Below are positions 54,591 to 64,000 of a stretch of DNA of 64,000 nt, piece after piece. Each line of letters begins with the position of its first letter. Position 1 is the first letter of the stretch. This DNA is from Rhododendron vialii (taxonomy: Eukaryota > Streptophyta > Magnoliopsida > Ericales > Ericaceae). The position numbers and the translations under genes are program-made. The notes under the pieces are model-generated. The model was given only the letters and a program-made list of their open reading frames with translations. It was not told the DNA's origin and did no database searches. The DNA is taken from assembly GCF_030253575.1 (NCBI RefSeq), contig NC_080560.1, positions 39,975,001 through 40,039,000 of the forward strand, read 5' to 3'.

Positions 54591-54771
54591 CAAGATGGAT
54601 GACAAATTGCATTGCATATTTTATCAAACGAAGAAAACTCTCCGGAACAAACATTATAAGGGCACTACGAAAACCATGCAGTCCCAAGAAAGCACAAAGA
54701 GCCCAAAACAGAAGCAAGCTGGCCGTGATTAAAAAAAGAACAAAACAGATACAAGCTGACCAGGTCGAGAT

Positions 54772-55920
54772 TCAGTCTGTGTCCGTCTTCCAGCGCCTCT
54801 CACCTTCAGTAGAACCTTCTTCATCCCGATAAGCAACAGGTGAAACCATACTTTCCTCGTATACTATTACTTGTCCATTACAACCAATATTTGGTATCCG
54901 AATGTACCTTTTTAACTCCTCGTCGGGATCGTACACAAGGATTTTCTCTCCGTTCAATGCGACAAGAACTTCACCATTCTTTCTGAAGCAAAATGGTACC
55001 ATCACCAATCCTTTGAACGTAGCTGGCCCACGCGTTATGCAAGGTATGGTAAACAAACTAGTCCATGATTCCCCAACACCGTATTCCTTCATGACTAATA
55101 AAACAACATCACGTTCATGACCAAGTCCTTCAGGGTCTAAATAGCGAACCAAACAAAGGCATCTGTCCAAAACTCCCAAACCCAATATATTATTGTGTTC
55201 CCCATTGAGAGGTAGTGGCGATGGGAATTCAAAAAATTCATCCTTCAATGGATCGAAGTAAAATATCTGGTGGGCTTTTGTGGGGTTTGGACTATTATTT
55301 CTGGATCGACTGGCCAACCAGTGTAACCTCTCTTTCACTAGAGGCCCTGAATTCAAGACCGTGTTATGAGGGAAGCATATCTTGATACATTGTTTGGTTT
55401 TAAAACTAGCAACGATGACCTCTACGCTTTGTGGGGCAAAGATTGCCTTATAATCGTCGGTAGAAGAGTCATAACAGAGTCCAGAGCTAACAAAATGTTC
55501 ACCATAAAAAGGCACAGGGAGCCAAAGCACTTTGGTGCATTGCCTTGTTGAAGGGTTCCACAAGTACAAATCTCGGAAATAGTATAAAAGCAACAAGCCA
55601 TTGCACGAACCGAAGATTTGAAGCCAATTTTGATGTCGAAACTGTTTGTATGGAGTCCGCATTGGCCTGGGACGGTGTGTTAAGTTAAGTTGATCGTCGA
55701 GAGAGTGTAAGTTGAAATTATTGACACCCATAGACCAGATGGCTTTTTGTTGCTTTGGATTTGACAAAGTGAAATTGGGATTGGATATGGAAGAACGCCA
55801 TTGCTTGCAAACGCACATAAACCGCAACAGAGATTAGGGTGGTAGGAAAGAGAGGATTTCAATGATGATTTCTGTTGGGATGTTTGGCAGCCGTGATTCT
55901 GGAAGAATACAGGATACATT
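54772..55920 (-). pseudogene. F-box/FBA gene with nonsense codon in the F-box
   Basis: On the minus strand LPNIPTEIIIEILSFLPP is followed by an in-frame TAA (55,834-55,836) and then SLLRFMCVCKQWRSSISNP. The paralogues have Lys at this place (LPVKSLLRF), so one AAA to TAA change breaks the F-box. No ATG is found in that frame upstream. The rest is open for about 350 codons with a good FBA domain: GSCNGLLLLY, LYLWNPSTRQCTKVLW, SGLCYDSSTDDYKAIFA, FYFDPLKDEFFEFPSPLPL, GVLDRCLCLVRYLDPEG, MKEYGVGESWTSLF and FCFRKNGEVLVALN. The long open frame suggests recent inactivation, or use as an F-box-less FBA protein from an internal start. Confidence 0.75.
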
Positions 55921-55940
55921 TCTTTTTCTTTTGAGCACAT

Positions 55941-57714
55941 TTACTTATGAATTCTCCTTCCGCCGCTGCAAATCCATGAAAGCTGCAATAGAAAGGCCCT
56001 CTTTTTAGTTTCAGATAAAGAGTATGCTTGAAAAATGGAAAGATTGAAATGAAAAGAAAAGTAGTTGCAAAGCAATAACAATACCCTTCTGATAAAAAGT
56101 GCAGAAACACATTATCTTGACAGGGTTAACTATGGATATGAACACCACCATCACAAGATTCCATTTACTTGAAAACCAATTTATGGTATTGACAATAAGA
56201 AAGGCAACAATTTGATTGGAATCCAGAAAAGACGTGTGAATCCTATCACTTGTATAACGGGCGGCGGCACCACAAATTTTCTCTAGCAGATTGAAAACTT
56301 AATCCTATCAATTCATCAAGAACAATTTCTTGAATCACAAATTTTGCTACATTAATGCTTATGCGTGTCAAAAAATGAAAACAAACATTTAAAACATTAC
56401 AACATATCTATTCTAAAGTTCCACACAACAAGATTTCATACTTTGAAATCGTTGCATGATTGCCCCATGATCAAAACAACCAATGAGCTACTGATTTGGT
56501 TTAGCAGTTGATGGTTTAAAAGGGAGTGAACTATTAGTTAAGGAGTTCAATTCGCACTGCAAATCTTGTTCAAAGAAATGCAATGCAAAATTCCAAACCA
56601 GGGGGTTTGATTGAACCTATTTGCCATCTAATGTACGGCGGCACCATGTGGATAAAATGGTGAAAATTGCTTAGATACATAATTGGGCCTTGTTTCTCAT
56701 GATTTCACATATAGCGTGTTTTGGGATTTAGTGAGAAAGCATATACCACTTTTCTCAACAAACCTGTCAATGCAAATGCACTGTCACAATAGGAAACAAT
56801 TGTTCAATTCTAGATATAGATATCCAGACACAGATCTAGCAGGTGTTCAAAGCCCAGTTTGGTTATGTGAATTCATCGGATCAGACAGCTCCGGACACAA
56901 TTTTTGTTTATCAATGCAGATCTCATGAATGCATGAGACAACTCTAGACATATGCGTCCGGATATCTTTGTCTGCTCCTTCAAACTGAAAAAATAATAAT
57001 AATAATAATAATGCTTCAAAAGCAGATATCCAAATCTGGCCAGTATCCAGAGCCTCCGATGCACGTGGATCCAATAAAGACGTCAAATGAATCCAATGAC
57101 TCATATGGCCGGAAGTTAATGGTCTCATGAATTGAATCATATCTAGTGATCCCTAACTAATTAAATAGTTCACTCATATGCACGTGGATCCAATAAAGAC
57201 GTCAAATGAATCCAACAAATTTCAACTTCTTTTTCCCTCAATTAATAGTTCACTCATATTTGTGCATGTCAACCTTGCACAGGGGCCATGATAATCTTCT
57301 CTGTATCGTTCCAATTTAATTGGATGTCCCGAAGGGATATAAGGCATATATCCAGATATAAATTTTATCTTGTATTCATATAGAACTATAAAATTATCCT
57401 TACTTTCTAATAACCTCTACACTCATGATTCATGGAGGAAAATTTCTTGTATAAAAATTGAACTCATAAATTGCAAATGGGATAAGCCCGTCCAGATCTA
57501 TGCAGATGGGTTTGGATATCTATCGATTTCAGGTGAGATTGCATTCTTGGGAGTTGAGGAAGTAAAACAAGTGGAATAGTATAGGGGATACAACTGAAAT
57601 TATCCTGATTCTGATGACAACGAACCCTTTGTTTACACTTGCACACCATATCTATAGGTTGGATCACCTAGAAACTATCTATAAGCAATTTCTCAAGGAA
57701 GAGAAAGGAACAAC
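55941..57714. other. Intergenic DNA with a 38-bp duplication and (AAT)n
   Basis: A 38-bp sequence beginning atgcacgtggatccaataaa occurs at 57,059-57,096 and 57,178-57,215. An (aat) run lies at about 56,989-57,012. A U6 snRNA-like sequence sits at 57,255-57,338. No protein gene is seen. Confidence 0.6.
57255..57338 (-). pseudogene. U6 spliceosomal snRNA pseudogene
   Basis: On the minus strand the sequence follows plant U6 snRNA from its 5' end: a cccttcgggacatcc hairpin with one G missing, then aaattggaacgatacagagaagatta, tcatggcccctg and gcaaggttgaca, ending after gcacaaat. The ACAGAGA box is intact, but the catalytic AGC triad reads ATC and the 3' end is lost. Upstream I see no plant USE element (RTCCCACATCG) or properly placed TATA. 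It is most likely a dead retroposed or duplicated U6 copy. Confidence 0.85.
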
Positions 57715-58475
57715 ATGAGAAGAAGTGAAAGGATCAAGAGATTAAAAGCCAAATCAGAAACCCAATTCCCTCACATTCCCGAAGAGATCCTTGTTACCAT
57801 CATCTCAAAATTGCCAATCAAATCTCTTCTTCGATTCAGGTGCGTTTCCAAGTCCTGGGGGTCTTTAATTTCCAATCCCACATTCAATATTTCATCTCCA
57901 AAAGAGCATGTAATCATTGTGTCTAAGTACTATTCAACAAATTGTCCCATTCATTTGATAAATGACGAAGCTTCATCTAGGCAGGTACCAAAACCTAAAA
58001 AGTTGAAGGTGAGGGGTAACAAGAAGTTAAAATGGGGTTTGAGAATCCGGGGTTCCTGTAATGGATTGGTGCTATTAAGTAATACTGTGGACATGTTCTT
58101 GTGGAATCCATCAACAAGATGCTGCAAAAAAGTGTTCTCTCATGCGCACTTGCAGACATTTGATCGCAACACTTCTGGGCTTCTTTATGACTCATCCATT
58201 GATGATTACAAGGTAGTTACGACATGTTCAGAACTGAGTCAAGAACGTGAAGACGATAAGGTCGTGGTTGGAAGTTTTAGGAATAAAACTTGGACAGAGG
58301 TTTGCTTGCCATATGATAAGCGACACATGCAGTCAAGGCCTACTGTGAATGAGCGTGGGCATTGGTTGGTAACTAAAATTACTTATAATTAGGGTTTTGG
58401 AGACGCGATCTTCTTGGTTGTGGGTTTTGATCCACATGCCAATGAATTTGTGAAGGTGCCAATGCCACAAAGTAA
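57715..58475 (+). pseudogene. 3'-truncated F-box/FBA gene
   Basis: The ATG frame gives 225 residues: a basic start (MRRSERIKRLKAKSETQF), an F-box (HIPEEILVTIISKLPIKS, LLRFRCVSKSWGSLI) and half an FBA domain (MFLWNPSTRCCKKVFSHAHL, SGLLYDSSIDDYKVVT, VVGSFRNKTWTEVCLP, ERGHWLVTK). A TAG at 58,390-58,392 ends it. Behind the stop the same frame continues with recognisable FBA sequence (VVGFDPHANEFVKVPMPQSK) to about 58,475 and then ends at the 3' end of the oppositely oriented F-box gene. It has thus lost about 150 C-terminal codons. A truncated product with a whole F-box could still form. Confidence 0.75.
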
Positions 58476-59801
58476 ACACGCAAAACCCATCACGTAAGCA
58501 ATAAAAACTAGCACATAAATCAACCGAAGACCGAACAAGAAAAGGGAAATACTAAACAAAGATGCTCCCGACGTACCTGTTGAAGAATGATCTGTGATTG
58601 CCCCATACCCCTCAGAGGCACTACGAGGGGAGACTAGACTCTCAACATACACCGCGACTTCAAACCCATCAGGTTTCCCCCATATCTGTTTGACCTCCGG
58701 GTGACAGAACAACAACCTATGCGTTTTTTCTTTGAGATTATACACCACTAGTCTCTTTCTGTCTACTGCCATTATCACTTCGCCCTCCTCCGTGAAACAA
58801 AATGGCTTCAAAGTCCTAAAAACAAGGCTTTCGCCATTAATGACGACAAATAGTCTAACCCAAACGTCCATATCACCACACTTTCCCAATCCCCACACCT
58901 CAACCTGCAATCCCCACACCTCACCCTGCAACCCCCTATGGCAAACAACGCAAAGAGACCCTCTCAGAACCACCAAATCATATTCATACACATCAGGCTC
59001 GTAAGGTAGTTGGGCCGCCATCTCAACAAACACCTCTGCTGCGAAATCGAAGTAAACAATAACGGGAGGTGGCCTAGCCTCGAAACCCCAATTTCCCGCA
59101 TATCGCTCCACCAGCCAATAAAGAACCCCGTTCACACTCGTCCCCGGTGAATATTCCACCGCAACCCCGTATTCGAAGCGCTTATTGATCAACCTAGAAT
59201 TGTTCAAAGAAGAGCAAAACACAAAAGAATCATCACCGTAGTCGTCCCAATAAACGACAGCCCCCACCACCTTGTACTCGTCAACAAGGGCATCGAAACC
59301 AAGCCCTAGGAGGAGGGAGTACTTTCGATCTTCCGACAGACAGAGGGGAGGGATGTGACACAGGAGTTGTCGATCTCTCGTCGACGGGTTGAAAGCAAAG
59401 AAAGACTTGTCGGAGATACTGAAGAGAATCAACCCGTCGCACGAGTTCCAAATTCTGGCGTTGGGATACGAGTACTTGAAACCGTCGCCCCAGGAGATAA
59501 CGGGTTGGTCGGAATGGGCTTCGGTATGGACGCAGCGGAATGCGACGGAGTAAGGGGGTTCGCGCGACTCGAAGATCGCCAGGCGGCGGCGGCGGAGCTG
59601 GTGGCGGAGGTGGAGCCTGGCGAAGTGGGGGGTGGAGAGGGAGCGGCGGAGGTGGTCGGAGAGGGATCTGAGGCGGAGGACGTGGTTGACGGGGAGGCGG
59701 GAGAAGATGTCGAGGAGGATATCTTCGGGGAGAAGTGGAGAATCCATTGTTGTGTTTGGTTGATGGAAGTTCTGTTTGTATTCTGGTTGTTCCGTTTTCA
59801 T
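58389..59801 (-). CDS. F-box/FBA domain protein, minus strand
   Basis: From ATG at 59,801 (MKTEQPEYKQ) the frame encodes an F-box (MDSPLLPEDILLDIFSRLPV, HVLRLRSLSDHLRRSLS) and an FBA domain (WNSCDGLILF, FFAFNPSTRDRQLL, LGLGFDALVDEYKVVG, GTSVNGVLYWLVERYAG, VIVYFDFAAEVFVEM, FCFTEEGEVIMAVDRKRLV). The ATG at 59,747 (MDSPLLPED) is an alternative. The frame is open further upstream to 59,957, but that part comes from a MITE. A strong donor (cttcaacag|gtacgt, intron from 58,576) suggests coding stops near 58,577 after about 408 residues, and that the hydrophobic tail to 58,389 is intron read-through. The next exon is not found; convergent F-box debris abuts it. It is GC-richer and more diverged than the other F-box genes here. 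Confidence 0.75.
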   Translation of the reverse strand: MKTEQPEYKQNFHQPNTTMDSPLLPEDILLDIFSRLPVNHVLRLRSLSDHLRRSLSTPHFARLHLRHQLRRRRLAIFESREPPYSVAFRCVHTEAHSDQPVISWGDGFKYSYPNARIWNSCDGLILFSISDKSFFAFNPSTRDRQLLCHIPPLCLSEDRKYSLLLGLGFDALVDEYKVVGAVVYWDDYGDDSFVFCSSLNNSRLINKRFEYGVAVEYSPGTSVNGVLYWLVERYAGNWGFEARPPPVIVYFDFAAEVFVEMAAQLPYEPDVYEYDLVVLRGSLCVVCHRGLQGEVWGLQVEVWGLGKCGDMDVWVRLFVVINGESLVFRTLKPFCFTEEGEVIMAVDRKRLVVYNLKEKTHRLLFCHPEVKQIWGKPDGFEVAVYVESLVSPRSASEGYGAITDHSSTGTSGASLFSISLFLFGLRLIYVLVFIAYVMGFACLLCGIGTFTNSLACGSKPTTKKIASPKP

Positions 59802-59919
59802 ATGCGTAGGGTTTGAGAAGTGATGATTCCAAGCAAAGTCCAAGAATACAACTCCGGACACAATTGCGTCCGGAACGTGTGTAGGCTCACGTGCATAGAA
59901 ATTCTTGGTTGCAAAGAGG

Positions 59920-60067
59920 GTACCCGACACGCACATTCGGACCGTCCGAAAATGCAACCGACAGTATAGATTGAAAGTACCGAACGAATTTGAAAAAAGA
60001 AAAAGTGTGTTTCAATCCGGACCGTCAATTGTATTATTAGAACGTTCCGGATGTGCGTGTCATGTAC
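59920..60067. mobile_element. 148-bp MITE upstream of the minus-strand F-box gene
   Basis: GTACCCGACACGCACATTCGGA and the inverted copy from the other end, GTACATGACACGCACATCCGGA, form terminal inverted repeats. A second hairpin-prone stretch (ccaagaat ... attcttgg, 59,839-59,908) lies between it and the gene. The element lies in the promoter or leader and supplies the start of the longest possible reading frame. Confidence 0.75.
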
Positions 60068-61984
60068 CACGTCAGCTACACCCTATTTGCACCCAATAAT
60101 TTCTCCATGCATCTAATGGCTCTTAACACTGTTTTGTTTGAAAATTGAACACAGTTTTGTTTGAAAATTGCATAGATAGCGTTGCTCAATGAGCAAATCA
60201 AAACATTCTCTGCATCCTTTTTCTTTCTTTTTTTTTGCCGAGCGATGGTACATGCACACTCTCCAACCATACCCTCTCATATATGTGTGGACCTCACATA
60301 TACAATTATGGGACCAACACATGATGGGGTCCACACTTATGCGAGTGAAGTGTGGTTGAAGGTATGTATGAGCCCCACATGTACAATTATGCGACCAACA
60401 CAAGTAGAGCACATTTTCCTGGTTTTTATTATGTTCAAAACAAAAACGCGAATGGTCATAATTTGTACGTTAAGGACAATGGAAGCTAATTGCTTGCGAT
60501 CGGGGCAATGTTTTTTTGACAAAAACCGATCTTTTTGTAATGCATGATCTTAGAAGCTTATGGAGCCATTTTTTTCGTCAATAAGAGTGTAGAATCTCAT
60601 GACAGAGCTTTAGGGAATGTTTTTGCTCAGACTTCTCCCTTGTGCACAAAACCAAAAACCGAAAAGGGCTGATTTTGTAGAAGCGCAATTTGATGTTCCC
60701 TTTGAATTCTGCCTCCGAATCATAAGCTTTAACCGGAAAATTAGCTGCAATAAAACAAGCCGCTTGGTGTACTGTTATTTAGTACCTTTGCCTTGCTTCT
60801 CAGTTTCACAGCCCACAAGTATTGAGCAACCTCGATTAGCAACTCCGTGCAATTTAAAGTCAAATGATTTAGTATGAAAACTGAGAAGGAACGTGTAGTT
60901 CCTTTTGTTAATCTGGTTATTGAGAAATCAAGGTTGGCAATTTTTGGAGCCTACCCAGGAGAACGTGTTGATATCGGCAGTTTCATGCTTTCATTTCCTT
61001 CTCTATAAGCACTGATGTGTTCTTTGTGACGAAGCAAGAGATTCAGAATTGCCGCCTTAATCAATTCAAAGCCACCGGCCTCTCTCACTCTCTTTTTGTA
61101 CTGTAAAACTCAAGCTTATTCATGTGATTATTGAGTATTGATCAAAACTATGCTGGCACTTTAGCATGCTTTCTAGGTACATAGACAAGTTGATTTACCA
61201 GAAAGTTTACAAAAGTACCTGTAATTCGTGTGGCATCCTTCACCATTCCAGGCACCCCCTATTGGCTCAAGAAGAAGAGGGCCTTGTTACTTGACGCATA
61301 TCGAGGCAAACAAAACACGTATACAAATGGCATCTAAATTACCTCAATTGGTTTTGGATCTAGAGTGAGAACAACACCAGCTTGTTCAGTGATTCTCTGC
61401 AATAAAAACCAGCAAAAGAGGAAAAAGGTATTTTGTGCAAGTAAGTGTCATTGCTGCACCACAAGTTCGAGCCATGGGAACCAACTTCTTGCAGCACAGG
61501 TTTGAGCCACGGGGATCAACTCCTCAAGGAAAAAAAGAGTGGGTTATGACTGCCAATCTACTACCTCTCCCAAACTTTGGTCTTTTCTGTATTTGGCAAA
61601 ATTTTAGTACACAGGCAACAAATCAAATTGATAATGTGGCAGAGGATTTTCCAAACATTTGGTTTTGATTGTGCAAGTTCAAGGACTCATATTTGAAGTT
61701 GTTTATTCAAGAAGCATTGATACTGTTAGCCAAACAAGTATCTAGAAACGGTTCTGCAAAATAGATTCTTAAAACTGCAACAAAACAAAACTTTAAGGTC
61801 AGACAAGAGAAGGTACCCAACTACCAGATAATGGACTTCATGTTTTCAGGCAAGGGGCTGTTATCAATCCATCCATAGATGAAGGTAAATTACCTCAAGG
61901 ATGTATCTAGCACACCAGACATGATCTCCGGCTTCATGTAGATTAGAGGAAATAGTGTAGACCAGCATTGATGATTGACATAAC
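60068..61984. other. Intergenic DNA, no gene recognised
   Basis: It contains an imperfect duplication around 60,285-60,395 (cccacatgtacaattatg.gaccaacaca and a cctcacatatacaattatgggaccaacaca form). A tandem caagttcgagccatggg/caggtttgagccacggg pair lies at about 61,460-61,515. I see no supported coding region. Confidence 0.5.
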
Positions 61985-62850
61985 AAGCACACATTTCATG
62001 CTTAAATCTTCAAATTTCATCACATTTACTGTTTAAGGGGATTCACGGGACATGCTCGTACAAAGATTATAACACTCTCACTCCTTTTTTTGTTTGGGCC
62101 TTCTCACATTGGCCTGATGAATCATTTTCTGCAACTGCTTGCAACCAGGAAGAGCTGCAAAAGTGCAAAGTAAACTGCAGTCCGGTCTGTTTTTTTTTTT
62201 CCTTCTCTTTATTTGCAATTGATTCAACATCGAAAACATAATCAAGACTCTTGATCCACAAATTTACTTTCCAGATTGGGTCAGAGCCACAACCTTTAAA
62301 CAATTTCTAGCAAAGCAACTCCAAACAAAAAAAATTAGTAATAAAAGATGCTCATACTAAGATTTATTCAGCAATAAACTTGAGCAGTTGTAATCTTGCT
62401 TTCTATAAGAATTTAGGGCCACCGACAGCGACTATCAAAAATAAGTGCCAATGACTAACTATGACAAACCTGTTCAGCATAAATCATTTGCAGAACAATA
62501 AGTCCAAATTTAAGAGGAATTCGTAAGTACCAATACACCAGAAATAAGGGAAAGGTAATTGGACAACAAAGTCACATGTCCAAGTTTCCTATTCTAGGTG
62601 AGTGGTGATCTTCCTCTTCCTCTCTTTTATTTGCTAATACCCTCAAGATCTCCCATCTGTTAAAGAAGACATTTTGTCCAAGTGATGCAGCGAAAACTCA
62701 TCCGGTGCAGGAAGGAAAAAACTTGTGGTTCGGGATTCCTTTGTGCAGATGATTCACCTCAATCTAAGTTGCCGCTGGTCTGCAATATCACCACCACACA
62801 AGAATAAGTCCAGACTTAATGCTTAAATAATCACTTACAGTCAGCAAAAA
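61985..62850 (+). repeat. 0.9-kb duplicated segment, copy 2
   Basis: Colinear with 53,695-54,590 and in the same orientation, about 8.3 kb away. Coding sequence equivalent to the F-box copy at 54,772 does not follow; similarity is lost after about 62,850. Near 63,540-63,600 a short stretch (ataaatcaacc.agacc then agatgct) resembles the intron of the minus-strand F-box gene (58,505-58,570). A further F-box copy may therefore lie right of the window. Confidence 0.8.
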
Positions 62851-64000
62851 CCACCTCATGCCTGATAACAGAAAAGCCAGATAGTAACCGAAGGATGGCA
62901 TGACCTAGCAGCTAGCACTCTTTGCCACACACTAAACGTGGGAGAGTGTGGAGGGAGATCTCATAACCAAGTGTACAGACTCCCATAAGTATAACAGAAA
63001 AAAGGAGAGCTAAAAATGATCAAACTAAAAACTGAACATCACAAATTGTCCCTATGATTCCTCGAAGTATGGTAGGAGTATATGATAGAGGAAATTACAT
63101 CCGTACAAATTCTGGTGTTACTACCAGTCGAGATACTCCATAAGAAGATATAGAAAATTTTCAAGCACTACTTGGTAAGAAGTCTGAGATCTTTGTACAA
63201 GCCAAAAATATTGAACCAGATTATGTCCTTTCGCCAACCAATCTAATCGATAAGGATTGCAAAGATACAGAAAATACCAAAAGAGAACACACTGCACTGG
63301 ATTTGTTTTGACAGTCCAACCAATAGGCCGGAATTGTGATAGATTACTATCTCAGCTAAGATAACATATAATGACATAAATAGACTCATCGGTCATTCAC
63401 TTTAACAGTTATCATGAAAGTCGAATAAACATTACAAGGTCCAGATTCATACATAAATGTTTTCTTGTTATTTTTCTGTTCGAAACTAATCTTTGTCAAA
63501 TCACGCAAGTAAATCTAGGAAAACCATCACTCAGGCAAAAACGACTACCATATAAATCAACCATAGACCAAAAGAGAGAAGGGAATAAAATAAGATGCTA
63601 ACACTTTTGCTAAGTTAACACATAAGCTCATTGACTTTCCATCAAAGTAAATAGATTCTTCAAGTGCAGAGAAGCATATTCAAATTCCAATTGATAGATC
63701 TTTAGATTTTCAACATTTGAAAGAGGATTTACAATTTAGACTAATCATAATAAAAAAGGGGGTGTAATTTTGGCACTCCACTTTTAATTTTGTTTTCTCA
63801 CATAATCAAAACATAAAGTGGAGTGCCAAAATCAATTTCCTAAAGAAGATGGAACTGCAACTCATTTGCGAGAGATTATTCAATGCTTCTAGAGTAATGC
63901 TCCCTATTCCACTCTTCTCCGGCCGCTTGTTGATCTGGTCTCCGATCAGTGATGCTCTGGGTCGTTAGGTAGTGTGCGCGAGCGTGCATTACCGTTTTTG
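62851..64000. other. Intergenic DNA with a small perfect-arm hairpin
   Basis: At 63,768-63,833 attttggcactccacttt faces aaagtggagtgccaaaat across about 30 bases, probably a very short MITE. Nothing else is recognised to the right end. Confidence 0.5.

Noticed and set aside
58389..58576. Transmembrane C-terminal tail on the minus-strand F-box protein
   Set aside because: Follows a strong GTACGT donor and resembles intron read-through; other family members lack a membrane segment.
59355..59816. 153-codon plus-strand frame
   Set aside because: Antisense shadow of the minus-strand F-box gene in GC-rich sequence.

Overview
The window is nuclear DNA of a flowering plant, most likely a eudicot. 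It has GT-AG introns, AT-rich intergenic DNA, many short non-autonomous DNA transposons, Helitron ends with plant-type termini, and a cluster of F-box/F-box-associated (FBA) genes. There is no bacterial, viral or organellar gene organisation. I cannot name the species from the sequence.

Layout. (1) The left end (1-540) holds the last exon of a dienelactone hydrolase (DLH) family gene. (2) From about 3.3 kb to 42.2 kb lies a head-to-tail segmental tandem duplication. Unit 1 is about 3,300-24,590 and unit 2 about 24,591-42,200. Each unit carries a seven-exon DLH gene (6,551-12,536 and 29,354-36,940), a minisatellite with a 20-bp period, and the promoter and 5' end of an F-box gene. The unit 1/unit 2 junction cuts the F-box gene after about codon 73. 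Unit 1 is therefore left with an 84-codon F-box-only ORF (24,368-24,622), while unit 2 runs into the intact gene (41,975-43,156). (3) From 42 to 60 kb is an F-box cluster: three plus-strand genes or near-intact ORFs (41,975; 48,225; 50,328), one minus-strand gene (58.4-59.8 kb), and pseudogenes at 45.2, 52.3, 54.8 and 57.7 kb. Unit 1 holds further F-box relics (an FBA type at 16.8 kb and an FBD/LRR type at 17.3-19.6 kb). (4) 60-64 kb is mostly intergenic and includes an 0.9-kb copy of sequence found at 53.7 kb.

Because the two units were once identical, each serves as the empty-site control for insertions in the other. This gives exact transposon borders: hAT-type elements with 8-bp target duplications, Mutator-like elements with 9-bp duplications, a Tourist-like element with TTA, a foldback element, and two Helitrons arranged head to tail at one A|T site. 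A LINE-like insertion breaks the FBD F-box relic, and a U6 snRNA pseudogene sits at 57.3 kb.

Function. The DLH genes encode alpha/beta hydrolases with an intact Cys-Asp-His triad and unknown plant substrate. The F-box genes encode predicted substrate adaptors of SCF ubiquitin ligases, evolving by duplication and decay. I see no wholly new biochemical system. The most unusual items are the duplication-born F-box-only ORF, the frame-independent 20-bp minisatellite, and the paired empty-site record of transposition.
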